Source: Rosellinia necatrix
Taxonomy: Eukaryota; Ascomycota; Sordariomycetes; Xylariales; Xylariaceae
Assembly (NCBI GenBank): GCA_021209875.1
Contig: JAGYVD010000007.1
Coordinates: 3,534,001-3,598,000, forward strand
DNA length: 64,000 nucleotides
Direction: 5' to 3'
Position numbers and translations under genes: made by a program. This document shows positions 22,703-35,687 of the stretch, in pieces (position 1 is the stretch's first letter; each line of letters opens with the position of its first letter). A model generated the notes under the pieces. It was not told where the DNA came from and searched no databases. It saw only the letters and a list, made by a program, of their open reading frames with translations.

Positions 22703-24806
22703 CGTACATATATACTACGTGGCTTTGCGGAATGGAAGGCAGCGGTAGGAATAACTAAATCCTACCTTGCACAGCAGGCTAATGGTCATGATTAACGGTA
22801 CGAGCCGGTTGGCCGATTTGCTCGTACAACGAGACTGAGAGGCACGGCTTTTGTTGGGGGCGAGGGAGAGGGGGAAGGGGAGGCGAGTGCGGCAACTGCT
22901 TGACCTTCCCGTGTTTAGCCGTCTTCCGGTGACCAGGGGCCCGACCAAGCGTCTGAGGTGGCAGCAGCCCGATATGTTAGGTCCTCAATTACTATATTTG
23001 TTGGGGCGTGGGTGGTCTGTAAGTTGCCTATGTATGTTGCATTCATTCCACGAGGGGGCGGGCGCACACGGTTGGTGACACAATGTATGGCACGAGCGTG
23101 TTGCCACGGCTACTCGCATCAACCCTAATGATGGGACAGAAACGCCTTCTGGTGTCTGCTGTGTGGTAGGTAGTCGATGCCGTAATACGGCTGGCAGCAG
23201 GGTGCCGTGGGCAAGAGGGCTGGGCGTTTGGAATGAGCAGAAGGCTACTTGCCTTGTGATTTGAGGCTCGTCCGTAAGGATAGATTTAAGCCCCGGGGCA
23301 ATGCTAATCCTCTTACAAATGGTAATCAGGGGCACTTATAAAATAACTAGTGTATACATGGGCGATCGTATAGTTGGCTTCAGAATATGTTAGTGCATAA
23401 TAGGCCGTTGATGCCACCGTCTGTGCGAAACCAGATCCACGGAACCGGCTGAAGTGGTGAAGCCCGAGCGTTAGGATTCCGGGGGATATACTGGGCGATC
23501 TTACCAGTTTGCTGGCAATGCAGCCGCGTCACCCCTGATACCAGTGCTCAGCTTGCCACCGGCAAAAGTGAGGGGTGGTGAGTGAGGGGCGATATAAGGG
23601 ATGGCTCATCCTGAACGCTTCGAAAGATGATGTGCAGATTTGGTGCTTGATCAGTGGTAATCGATGGGGTAATGTGCGATGCAGAAAAGAAGACCCATTC
23701 GAGGATGCGGCCGAGAAATGTTTACATTTGCTTGCTGGTCTTTTGGGTAAGACAAGACTAGCCAAGGGACCGAAAGTGTTGTAATCGTAGAACTTCCCGG
23801 ACATGCCATCCATGGAGATTCCCGGCTTCTTTTTTTATAATTTTTTTTTATAATAACATGGTGAGTTGGTCTAGTTCCCATCACATTGCCAACGCCGGGG
23901 TCATGCCCATGTCTTAAAAACGACCGGACACCCACCCGGGCAGACCCGGGGTGGTAGGACTCGCTGTCTGCTGATTTGTGTAGACAGGGCATTATGCGGC
24001 CCAGTTAGCATCCACATTCACGTCAATTGGGTCGATCTGGGTAGTGGTGGTGAAGGTCTCGAGCGGACGCCCGGTGTTAGTTGTGCATGGTTGCTGGGCC
24101 TGGGCGTTCAGCCCTTCAGCTCTCTGGGATGTCAAACGGCTGGCGCTACTAAAAGGAACCCTACCCGCATGACCGATTGCAACGACTGCAGGCTAATAAT
24201 AATAAAAACCCGACCCGACTGCGTTGTAATGCGCAGCCTGCCGAGGTTTGCGTGTGGCGGTCTATCCTACCTTGCGACTTGCATTGGCGACACAACACCT
24301 CCATCGGGACTGGTTCTTCTCTGGCGGATACCGCTGCCGCTGCCGCTGCCGTGTGGTGTTTGTGTAAGCCTGGACGGGATGGACTTTAGGTAGGATGGGC
24401 TTTCGATGGCCGGTCGGACATTGGACAGTCGGGTGTTGAATAGTCGGGTGTATAACCACTGGGCAGAGCAGAGACAGAGACTGGCTCCGGTGTTGGATGC
24501 CGATAGCACCGGTTAATTATTCTTGTTCGGGATGGTGAATCTATCTAGAATATATATGTATGGCAATCAGAGCTCATTGAGTTGGATGTCTTAGCATTAG
24601 GGATTTGTTTGATCGTAGCGTGCCGCTATAATCAGGTGGATGAGTTGATCTTGATGTGGCGGCGGCGAGATCCCGGGGAACGAAGACTAGACCCGCAGCA
24701 CAAGTACATAATCAATTACCTAAACACCAGACCTAGGTAGTTATGTCGAGTCCAGATATGTATTTACATATCTACCTGCCTGAAACACCAAGACAGCGCC
24801 AAGCGG

Positions 24807-24830
24807 AGAGAGAGAGAGAGAGAGAGAGAT
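24807..24830. repeat. (GA)n microsatellite
   Basis: About 12 GA units in a row, in non-coding DNA. Confidence 0.95.
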
Positions 24831-27515
24831 AAGGCAGAAAGCGAGTGAATGCTGCTGTGTTGGCAGAACGCGCGCTTCGTTCCGCCTGTATCTTGCATAT
24901 TACTGTAACTAGTTACTGTTCGATGGGACCGGGCGGCTGATCTCTGACGTACTATTGCTGCCACTATTGCTGTTAATAGGATGGGTAAGTGGACTAGACT
25001 AGCTGAGGTGGGATAATCCGAGGCGCTACGGATAACAACAAGCAGAGGTTATCATCCTTCGATTACCTAACCCGGTTGGTTGGACCACCTCTATCCAAGC
25101 ACAAACCTACCTAATAACTAACATATAATGTAGTGTAATGATATAGGTATTAGTTAGCGCAGACTAGGTCGACGGACCGGGTGGTTGGGTCAGCCGAGCG
25201 GTAAAGATACGATATGTATACGTGGACAGGCGGGCGTGTGTTGGTGGTTGTCTACCGCTTCCTGGATTATTGGGAGTTAGTAGGTAGGTACCAACCTAAT
25301 ACCCCTCTTGGCCGAAAAATGGCACATTGCCTTGTGCATGGCTTTGTGTCTGGCTTGTGCTAGTTATCCAAACCCATAAAGTTTATATAGGGTCTGATAA
25401 GGTGCTGTAAGTTGGTTCCATCCAAGTCTAGTCGGTAACCTAGTAGGTTAGGTCGCTAATCCATCCCTCGTGCTGCTTACAGGAACTACCTGTTGGCTAC
25501 CTGGTCATTGACCTATTATGTGTGCTACCAGTAACGTTAGCTGCAGCAGATGTGGGTAATACGCCCATCTTGTCCGTTTTGATGCCCTTTGTATGTATGT
25601 ACATACAGTAGTACACTACCCTACCACAGTACTATTTTGTTTGTACACATGGCTAACCTTAGTTGGGCTAATGGTGGATAGCGAATAAATGGGTGTGGCC
25701 GGATTGGAGGCTTGCCATAATACTTTTTATGTTGTTTTTGTTGCCTGGCGGCAGCATGGTACCTACGTTCATACGGTGAAGGCAACACTCAATACCTATG
25801 CGCTTTGTCAATAGTAGATCTTGACGACCCGTTCGTGATCGCGCATCTAATCCCAACTGAATACTAGTTCCGATAGAATTACCTGGTACGCTACCATATC
25901 ACCCCGTATCTACCGGACCTGAGCAGGTACGGGGTGACCGGTGGGCGCATTGGCCATTCCGCCCGCTAGGGCCCCAGCCGAAGGCACATTGGGACATTGT
26001 TATTGTTGTTGTTGGGTGTTGACGCTAGTATACTACGGTATGTACGCCTATACGCTATACGTAGTGTACGTAGTGTGTATGTGTATGCCGTAGCTCGCTC
26101 TGTTACTTCGTATACGGGGAAGCATCGCCCTAGGTAGTCGGCCAGCGCGGATTGGGTTTGAGAGGACTCGGGAAATCCATTACTGTGCTATGGTATGGTA
26201 GTATGTATAATAGCGATTTGGCGAAGCTACCAGCCCGCTGCCCAGGTCTCATTATTTCCGAAGGATTGACTATAATTATTATAATAGAGTATCATTGGAG
26301 GATTGTACTTACCTGCCGATCCCTACAAGCAGAAACAAAACGTAAGGCGCATGACTGTTGAAAGTGGCCAAGTTTCTTTTATTATACTTGTACATGACGC
26401 AGAGTCAGCTTAGGGTTACAGTGAGCTGATCCTTTCTCACGATGGTCTGCAGCGCAAGGATGCCGGTAGTGGACTGATGATGTGGGGGCTGGTGAATCTT
26501 GGCATCTATCAGCAACACAGCAGTGTAACGACCTCCTGTTCATGTTGAGCGAGGACGATGATGGTAATGGGAATGGCGGGAGATACTGCACAAAGCGAAT
26601 GCTCGATAGAGTTCGGACATGTTCAAACGTTAGGCAATGGGATGCGACGAACCAGAGCCAAATGAAATCCAGGCCGCATTGGCGATTTGCCCCTGATCCG
26701 AGTTGTGAGCTCGCCTAAAAGCAAGTTTGTTCTCGTTTTCGATCCTATCTCACTTCCTAATGGAACCATGCGATGTTACCCTGCTGAGGTCGCAGGAAGG
26801 GCGGTACGTCAGCATCATAACCCGCTACTTTGGCCGAAGGAACTGATGTTCTGCTGGGCAGGCTCCGCTGGATTTATGCGGATGCCTTTGGGATACCATG
26901 GAGCACGTTTGACTTGACGATGGAAAAATGCACCCCGCATGCCGTGTGGAAGGCATCAATTCAGCTCATCCACCCTGACAACATCCGGGCGCAAAGCCTG
27001 ACGGCCTAGGCTCGTCGCTCGGCCTCCCTCCGGCTCCCGTCGAGCAACACCACCAAGCAGCTATAAAATTGACGACCCAATTCCTGGGAGGTGTCCAGCC
27101 TGTTTCTGTGTGCCGTGGCGTGCGACACCGCCTGTCTGTGCTTTTTTTCGACGGGAGCACGTGAATATCATTACCCGTTGTGGACATAGTAATGCTAAAG
27201 ATTTGGGTGGATTGGGGCTTGCGTGCTGAAAACGTGGCTAATAATTCTCCGAACTCTCAGACATGGAACCCTAAAAAGGCATCCAGGGAAAAAAAAGGTA
27301 AGAAAATCTTAATGGCCCCGAAAAATCGGTCTTCATTCTCCCGGTGAGATGGATGATTGGACACGGACGATGCTTGAAGTTTGCTCGCTCCTGGTCGAGC
27401 TGCACCTGCTAATATGAGGGTAGGCAGGCCAATGACGAGCAGTACAAAAGTGACTTATCAAATCTGATTCGGCACCCCCTCAAATTGAGCAGTCCTGCGC
27501 TACAGAACTGACCCT

Positions 27516-27815
27516 CTATGGAGTATACCAGGCCTGAGTCGCAGCCCCCCGCATGGGTTTGAAGAACTTGGCGAGCGGGCCACTACGCTGGATAGGGCAG
27601 GCTTCGGGAATACACCGCTGGTAGAGCAAAGTAGACTTGCTGATATATGCACAGACTTGCTTCCTGATCCGTCATAGCGCCGTATTTTTGGCATTAATAT
27701 CCTGGTCAGGGGCTCGATTTTCGATGAACCGTTCGATAAACCCAACCAGTCCAGTTTGACAGGCCTCATCTGAAGCACGGACCTCGCCAAACAAAGGCGG
27801 GAGTGTCACACATGT
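27516..27815 (-). pseudogene. Possible decayed coding fragment
   Basis: One minus-strand frame reads protein-like sequence (FGEVRASDEACQTGLVGFIE, then RFIENRAPDQDINAKNTAL), meets a TGA, and continues in the same frame for about 50 more codons (IRKQVCAYISKSTLLYQRCI and following) to a TAG at 27516. There is no start codon, splice signal or homologue that I recognise. It may be a remnant exon; chance cannot be excluded. Confidence 0.25.
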
Positions 27816-28013
27816 ATGTAGTGTAGTATAGTTGCAGTGTCGCGGCATTGGTGTACATACAAAGAGATATACAATGCGGCTAAAGTGCCGAGGTCCTATG
27901 GCAGTACAGTCGTGCGCTTCCCTCTACTTCCTCTACGAAGTACCTACTTAGCAGCAGTACGATAAAGTGCCTGCCTTGCTGCCGGGTTGGAGTAAGGGAA
28001 GAGGTAGGCAAGG

Positions 28014-28046
28014 TAGGTAGGTAGGTAGGCAGGTAGGTATGTATCT
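28014..28046. repeat. AGGTAGGTA tract
   Basis: Runs of AGGTAGGT with AGGC interruptions; a member of the dispersed ACCT/AGGT family. Confidence 0.7.
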
Positions 28047-28559
28047 GACTGTAGGAAGTACCGAAATTGGCATTGCGACGGGAAGGCGTCCAGGTGATTC
28101 CGGGATATCCTTGCCTTAGCTTTTATATCTCTTCGCCAATTCTGCATCGATTGGTGGTCCTATGTTACGGACTTATGTAGGTACTAGTTATGTATGGGAC
28201 GGTACCTACCCAGGTACCCGAACTAGCCGAGGGTGAGTGTGCACTAGACTAAATAGTACGACGTATGTACAGCACAGTACCTAATTTTGGTAGTGTGAGG
28301 GATGGTTTGTCCTCTGCATGTAGCTATGTATGTATACTACCTAGACCGACGCATCTGGCGCGTGCGTACAAGGAGAAACGGCTGTCCCCTTCGATGGTTT
28401 CACCTTGACTGCAACTGCCTCTCTTGTAGCGTCGCAACTGGCACGTACTTCATTCAGATTCAGCGCTCGTTTAGATTGATGATCTTATTTTTTTTTGTCT
28501 CATGATTGGGACTTCTCATTATCTCCTCCCTGCAAGTCTGGCACTGCTGGGACCGCTCA

Positions 28560-28736
28560 TTAGCCACAACATTTGACCGTTGCAGCGTCAATTTCGAATT
28601 CTTGATATGTAAACCCCTGAAATCGCTTCCACTGCGCGTCGTCGTCCGCCCGCTCGCAGAGCGTTGTTGCTAGTTTTAACCCTTCAGCCTCGACATTTTT
28701 GGCAAAGGCTGTATTCTTTTCTTGAGACATCATCAT
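28560..28736 (-). CDS. Short ORF of uncertain status (58 aa)
   Basis: Starts with three ATG codons in a row (MMMSQEKNTAFAKNVEAEG) and reads a hydrophilic, balanced-composition peptide with KRFQGFTYQEFEIDA near the end. It has no signal peptide and no homologue I recognise. It may be the last exon of a decayed gene or a chance frame. Confidence 0.25.
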   Translation of the reverse strand: MMMSQEKNTAFAKNVEAEGLKLATTLCERADDDAQWKRFQGFTYQEFEIDAATVKCCG

Positions 28737-29713
28737 ATTATAGACACTAGGTACGTCCAACTAGTCACCTTTTACTTTCCTTCATCGTCGTCGCCGCCGC
28801 CTCTGCCGCCGCCGCCGCCGTCATCAGCGTGGTGGTTGTCGCGGTCCTGTCCCCCTTATTGCATTACACCCACCGTATACTTTCGAGGTTATTCGGGCGC
28901 CAGTCTTGGTTATGAGGCTATCGTTATACGGTATAGAGTTTATTCCACATCTGCCGTATCTACATGCATTCCTCCCGCATATCCCTCCACATGCCCTTCC
29001 TCCACGGACCGCAGATAACTTTGATGGTTCAGCTGCTCGCTGCCGCGATGCCGTTAGTTTCCAAATGTTCCCCCAACCGGTGACCGAGCGGTTACACTAC
29101 CTACCTGGCCATGTCATGTCGCATTCGCTGACCTGCTGCCTTCCGTTGACCCCGTCCCTACCTCCGCCCTTTAACTTTTCACTTGCCTTTTACTTACCTA
29201 TCCCTGTGCCGCATTCCCTGTTGCCCGTCCATTTTGAATTGGCGGCTAGTCAGATCATGGTTAAGCCTGGCCGTGGACGGTGGTGGTGGGTGGTGTGTTG
29301 GAGCGCTTTTGACTCCGAATGTGGTGCGCATCACCGCGCCCTTCGTCTCTTTCCTCCTTCCTCTGTCTCTCGTGTTTTTACTGGCAAGACAGCCACCCAT
29401 TGCCATCTTACTGCGACAGGTTACCGAGATGTTTCACCGGCCCTCCCCAAATTTGCCCTGTTAACGCCAATCATTTCTCGTTTTAGTGCCCATTTCTGGC
29501 GAATCCTTCCATGCTGATACCTCTTATGAAATAGCGAAGGATCTAATATCTGCGCCGCCTAAGCCGGATCCTCACACGACAAGAAACGCCCCAAGCCACC
29601 ACCCACTCAAATCCACGCTGCTGCGGGTTCTTTCTTGAGCCAAGCCGCACTCTCAATCCTTTGTCCGATGCGAGACAAAGGCGCCCTCCCCCGGGTCTGC
29701 CGCCACGACGAAT

Positions 29714-32700
29714 ATGCCCGTCGACATACCCTTTCCCGTCGACACAGCCATGGCGAACGCTTCGTCGGACGTTCGTTCTCGTGCCCAGAGCATATCGAGC
29801 GACAGGCCGTCTACCATTGGAATCTACGGTCTAATGTCGCCTCCCCCTTTCCGTTTCGCCAGAGGCAGCCTTCATCGCCGCCTCTGCTGCTTGCCAGATT
29901 GTAACAAACGACCACGAGACGCAGTCGGGGACATGGTATGATGAAACCGGCATTGAACCTACAGGAGAAACGGCCCTAGTGTCCAATGGTGCCCTTCAAC
30001 TCGCAAACAACTTCGTCGATCAGTTATTATTCAACATACTTGGCACTGCTAAATCAACCACGCTTGCATCGCTTCGACCTGCTGTTATCGACGTCCTCAA
30101 ACCGAAACTGGCCAAAGATGTCATTAATTCGGCAGATGAAGAACTCAGGGAGTACCTTGGAGGCGGAGAGATCGAGAATCTTACCCGCTCGGCTGTCTCT
30201 GAAGTACCAGGGGATTGGGACCTCGAACTAGTATGGAAAAGGACACGACTTCGATGCATGGTCTACTCCTCTCTGGGAGACATGGAAGAGGAAGATGAAG
30301 ACTATTACATAGAACAAGAGCATCTCAGCGGAGAAAACGACGATGCGCTAACGGAACTTGTGTCACCAGCTGTTGCTATCTTCCTCACCTCTATTCTCGA
30401 ATATATGGGGGAGCAGGTCCTCGTTGTGGCAGGACAGGCAGCGATTAGCAGATTGCGTGCGAAATATGAAAAAGAGTTGAAAGACGGTACACGATTATCC
30501 GGCGATGTTTGCGACCGAGTTGTTGTCGAAGAAGCGGATATGGAGCGGGTCGCTCTTGACAGGACCCTGGGAAGGTTATGGCGTGCATGGAAGAAAAGAA
30601 TACGATCTCCACTGGAACCCAATTTCTCCCGGCCCTTTTCCCGGAGCTCGACGAGCGGGCCCGGAGCCTCTCACCAGCGACGCGAGAGCGCTGCCGCAGA
30701 ACTTGCAACCATGCCACTATCGCACGATCTAAACGCGACCACGGATGGCCCACCCAGTCAGTCTGACGATGGCCCGGATGGAATTCAGGAGCTCGTTCGG
30801 GGCAGTGGCGATCCTGTCGACCCCTCTACACTTCCTTTGCCGGAAAGTGACGTCGAAGCCACCTATAGCGACGAAGAAGAATCAGGATTGGAAGATGATT
30901 TGCCTCCACGTCCAAAGAGTTGGGCTGCCGCCTCTCACAAACTGGATCTCGGCAGTCTATTTGTTTCTAAACCCTCGGTTAAGCGGACCCCATCTCTTCC
31001 ATCTCGGAAGAAGCCCCGTTGTAGTTTACTATCTTTCGGGGGAGGCATTGCCGACACTGAGAACGATGATACTACTACGGACCGCGATATGGTTGCACAG
31101 CTTCCAGATTCCACAGAAGTCCGAAACACAGATGAGATAACGAGTCAGGCTGAGGCAGAAACCAGTGAACTCACTAGCAAGAGTACCGATACCGCATTTG
31201 TTGGAGGAGCCGCGCCGTCCGGTTTGACTACCATGACAACGGTCGTCACCACCCAGGTTGATATCAAGGAAGATGAAGCTGATGATGAGATCCAAGAGTT
31301 TGCAGAAGAGCCCGAGATCATGACTTCATCACGGGTATCGATTGAAGGAAGAAGTTCGCCATCTTCCTCGGAATCTGGGCGACCCTCCTCCATAATCCTT
31401 ACTCGGTCAAATAGTATCCGCTCCGTCCGGGTCATTGAAGTACAGGCACATCGGTCGCGAGCAGGCTCAATGGAATCAAACCCGCGCAGCCCTACTCCAC
31501 GCAGCCCTACTCCACGCAGCCCTACTCCCCGCAGTCCTACTCCGCGCTCATTGAGCATCTCCCGTGAGGGGGGTCTATCTAGGACCCCGCCTATTGTAGA
31601 AGAGAACGACCCTTACACGATACCCCACGTGACTGTTACTACGTCTGGAACCGCATCAGTATCTGACGATGAGACTCGTGAGGCGATTGTCACTTTGGCT
31701 TCGCCCCCACGCAATCGCTCACCTCCTAAATCGTCGCACTCACCGGTGCCCTCTCATACCTCGGTGACGACTAAGGTATCTATAATTGCCAATAACACGA
31801 CCACATCACAGGAAGAACGCCAAGATGGGTTTCAGAGACCGCTAAGTGGGTTGAGAAACCCACCAATGCCGACTTTACCGGAGAGAAGCACAAGCCGACC
31901 TGTTTATGTCCAGACGACACCTACTCAGCGTGCATCCCCTGAGTCACCGAGGTTCCCACAATCTGTACGGAGCGAATCGCCATCAACAGCTAAATTTAAG
32001 CCGACATGGACATCCGAAGAGGGCGGCACAACTCGCCCGGCAGATGTTGCACGTAATTTCGAGGAGCTAATTCAAAGTAACGAGACTTTGCAATATACAC
32101 TGACACCAGAGAATATGCGAAATATTGATGTGAGTGGTCAAGCTGGATTGTTTGAGCTGGAACTAACAGTAAGGCAGTCTCAACCCCCTCAACTCCCTCA
32201 AACCCAAATATCCAGGAAGAGTGGCGAGAGCAGAATGTCAGAGCGCTCGCGATCTTCTTCCATCAAGAGATCAATATCCGTCAATAAGTCAACGGGCTTA
32301 GGTTCTCACTCTAGCATCGATACGGCAGCGAACGGCAAGTACGGCAGCGCTATCTCAAAAGCATTGCCCCCAGTATCGTTGCGGAACCGTTCTGGCCCAA
32401 TACCCCAGGCCAGGGATGCCAGGGTTGCTCGAGAATCGATGCAAGATTTTGCCGATTTTATTCGGTCCACTGGGCCTCCTGGAGCGAATATTACTCGTCC
32501 GACTGGATCATCGGCAGGTAGCTCAAATACAGCACGAAGCGTCACCGGACCGCCTTCTGTTACAAAACGGTCCAGCACGGAAGCTCGACGAGGACCTAAA
32601 CTTCAAGCCAGGGATGCTGTTGTTAATACGTCTAGCGAAAGCTCTGAGCTAATTGACTTCATCCGGCAAGGACCGCCAAATGCCAATGGAAATAGCCACC

Positions 32701-33536
32701 GGATCCCTCGCACGGTGGCCCCATTTCGAAATACCCAGGATTCTGACTATATGACAAGTGCTGTTGGAGGCAAAGCAATCGATGCCATCATACCGAATGT
32801 TCGGACTAGTCTAGCGTCAACGAATATAACCGAGGCCTCTGCTCCATCATCAATGAACTCGCAAAGCGCCCTTCTCAACAAACAGCCTCGCCAGCAATTG
32901 TATATGGGTAGTAGTTTTGACGAAGACGACGGGACGCCAAAACGAACTCGGAGACGGGTGCAGGACCCTTACGCAATCGATTTTAGTGATGAAAATGACG
33001 ACGAATTCGATGTGAGCCCGCAGCCTCCGCCCAAACGGGAAGAGAGCTTGATAGACTTCTTAAACAACTATCCACCTCCCGCTGAACCACTGTCTCAACC
33101 TATCCCGCCACCAAAGAAGAAGTCAAGTGCCCCCAACCTGATAGCGCGGTTAAGATCGGGCTCATCAGCTGGGTTTAATGGATCCGGTCATGGCCGAAAA
33201 GGATCTAATGTGTCTGAGAATCGAAGCCTAAATAGCCGGACGGGTTCGCGAATCACCCACACTCCCATCGTCATTCCAGCTGCGGCCGATAAGTACGGTG
33301 CTTCCATCAAAACACCCGATTTGCCACGCACCGCCTCATTCGGACGTTTCCCCAAAAAGTTTGACCCCCGAGATGTTTCCCGGCCCAATCCCCAGACGGC
33401 AGATTTGGCCAATTCTCTCCATGATCCGCGACGCCCGCCCTCACTGGCAACCTTTTCGTCTACATCTGAAGACAACAAAAGTAGCACGGGATTCTCTCGG
33501 ATGTTCGAGCGTCGCAAAAAGCCAACGGCATATTAA
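29714..33536 (+). CDS. Large conserved fungal protein (Flo11-like label), about 1273 aa; apparent one-base frameshift
   Basis: From ATG 29714 the frame reads MPVDIPFPVDTAMANASSDV and ends RPSTIGIYGLMSPP; after the five-C run at 29843-29847 coding moves one frame, continuing LSVSPEAAFIAASAACQIVT into the long frame that ends at 33536. Removing one C joins them; I think the extra base is an assembly error because both flanks match a conserved N-terminus of this fungal family. Residues about 70-130 (ALQLANNFVDQLLFN..LRPAVIDVLKPKLAKDVINS) are helical and conserved; a histone-like fold is possible but untested. The rest is Ser/Pro-rich and probably disordered, with SPTPR repeats (about 590-610) and three hydrophobic-D-F motifs (about 910, 978, 1111). 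Database entries of this type are often called Flo11, but there is no signal peptide or GPI signal here, so it is unlikely to be an adhesin. Function unknown. Confidence 0.85.
31485..31549 (+). repeat. 15-bp in-frame minisatellite (SPTPR)
   Basis: About four to five copies of a 15-bp unit (cgcagccctactcca with CCC/CCG variants) encoding Arg-Ser-Pro-Thr-Pro in the Flo11-like protein. Length change stays in frame. Confidence 0.9.
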
Positions 33537-35307
33537 CCTTATACCCTATACCCTTTTTATTTTGCTTTATCATTATCTTGTATAAGCTCTCTATCGATGC
33601 AAACTTCGAAATACTGGTACAAATCCAGAGCTAGAATAACGGTACCAACAAGGCCACAACAGAGTGAGCGGGATATATATGACAGCCCGACAATGCGTCC
33701 TCGTGCCAACAAATACAACACCGATACCAAAATTTTCTTCTTTTCCTTCTCGGTATGTCTTAGATAGGTTGCTGACAAAAAGAGCTCCCATCGGAGAGAT
33801 GTTTTACATTTGGGTGGAATAGCGCTTGCTGCATAATGCTGGATAATGTTGGGTTACGTATCTGTAGTGATTCTAATGGACCATGGTGGTCCATTCATCT
33901 TCTAGTGGGGGTTTATACGATATTTACGGCGGTGATGACCCATGGAATATATTATTGATTGTTGCATATACTTTGCTTGTTTCAAGAGCCTGATATTTTT
34001 CTCTCCAGCAATCGTGAAACGTGCGCTGAGTCTCTCACAGATGTCAACTACAGAGTATGATTCAATAGGATATTCCTAACCACAGATGGCGGTCGGCATT
34101 GGCTGATGGCGTGAAACGCCTAAGTTTCACCTAATACGTCCTGGCAATTATCGCTACGTTGTCTGAATATGATTTCGGTTATTCTGATATTGGTGGTATC
34201 ATGAGCGCGCATGACCGTGGTAGTCGCGGTGGTATACACGTGTAACTCGGAGCCTGTGAGTGGTGGGATGCGATGTGGGGATGGCACGAGGTCCGGCCGT
34301 CGTCGTTTCTCGGAGCGACATAAACTAGGATTACCATGTCCATGAGCTCGGATCCCTTGGCGCCGTAAACGACAGCGTCCCTAGATAAGGGGAACATATA
34401 CACTAAACAAGACGTTCTTTTTTTTTTTTTTGGCTGATTAATCTCGTTTAGTTACCGACGTGGGGATTTACCTACCTGCCTGCCTGTCCCTGGTCCCCTA
34501 TCCCTTACTTACCTTACCTTACCCTTACCCTTACCCCTTACCCCTTGCTCCTAATCCCTAGATCCGTACCCGGGCGGAGGGATGTGGTAGGCGGACCTGC
34601 GCTCCATCGGTGATTAATAGATGGCCACTCCCCGCGGGTGCCCGCGGGCGGACAATCTATCTGCCATGACAATTGAGACGAAACGGATGCTTTATGTATA
34701 TTGACCCCACGGTGTGAAGTCGTGGTGCTGGGGCAAGTCGACGAACCCCCCACTCTCTCTCCCCCTGGCTCATCACGGAATTGCAAAGTTGACAGGGGGT
34801 TTAGTTATATCGTGCGTTCCATATCTGTCCATAATCTGGAACGGAGAGCGTAACAAACCGGAGTCGGGGGAAGGAAGGGGGGAGCGGGGGTTGAGAAAGA
34901 GCCCGGGGTCGAGATCTTCGGTGATGCTGTTCTCGGCCCTTGTCGAACGGCGAATACCTCGCCCCACCCCGTGAGTTACCTTACTCATTAATGTAGCAGC
35001 AAATTAGCCCCCTCCGCTTTTGTGTCGGGGGGATGTACCATGCGAATTTCGTTGAAAGGTTACATTTCCCGTGGTGCTATTGTCCGTGGTAAATGCCGGA
35101 TAAAGAACGACACTCTAGGGCGAGAAAAAAAAAAGAAAAAAAAAGAAAATAGGTAATACAGTGTTGAATATTTCTTTGTGTTTGCAATGCAGGTGGAGTC
35201 TATGATGATACAAACGGGGTCTATATACATTCTATAAGTATAAAGTTGTGTTTGGTACATTATGGCGATGGCAGGACCCGGACCGTTACTCACAGGCTCT
35301 GTCATGC
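33537..35307. other. Intergenic, convergent 3' ends
   Basis: About 1.8 kb between the Flo11-like gene and MIC12. Contains a T run near 34420, a C/T-rich TTACC/CCCTTA stretch at 34505-34550 and an A-rich run near 35125-35150. No convincing ORF. Confidence 0.5.
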
Positions 35308-35654
35308 CTATAATTTGGCATTATCCTGCTGACCAACCGGGGCGTATCTCGCGGCCAAGACCTCTTCTACCGTCTGCTCCAGCCCGTTCGGCTTCTCGTA
35401 CCGCTGCTGTAGGGCCTCCTCGACAGGTGATGTCGCCGGCCCAGTCTTCTCTTCTACCACGGCAACAGCCGACTTGGCCTTGCCGAGCACTTCCTTTCCT
35501 TTTTCGATGCCCTTCCCTAATACCCCCATGACGGTACCCTTGGCTTCCTCGGCCTTCTCCTCGGCTTTTCTATCGACCTTGCTCGCGAGCTCGGCGCTCT
35601 TGGCCTGGGCATCGGCATAGGCGGACTTTGCGGCGGCGGCCACACTGTTGCTGC

Positions 35655-35687
<33 letters not shown>

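Larger units (their letters stand above)
20137..29713. other. 9.6-kb gene-poor region
   Basis: Longest stretch without a convincing gene. It holds a (CATA)n microsatellite, a (GA)n tract, scattered TAGGTA tracts (25280-25300, 28010-28050) and, on the minus strand, two protein-like pieces: a stop-interrupted frame at 27516-27815 and a 58-codon ORF at 28560-28736. A further minus-strand open frame at 20691-20954 has some protein-like character (around GYVLPLMLKFDAILSTSFET) but lacks a good start. The last 700 bases are CT-rich and probably promoter plus 5' UTR of the Flo11-like gene. Confidence 0.5.

Noticed and set aside
22395..22758. ORFs with Tyr-Ile-His-Thr or Met-Tyr-Val-Cys repeats
   Set aside because: Produced by the (CATA)n microsatellite on both strands.
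28906..29517. 203-codon plus-strand ORF before the Flo11-like gene
   Set aside because: Pro/His/Leu/Cys-rich translation of CT-rich promoter DNA; no homologue recognised.
34505..34550. Telomere-like CCCTTA/TTACC repeats
   Set aside because: Units are not TTAGGG/CCCTAA and are irregular; internal position between genes.
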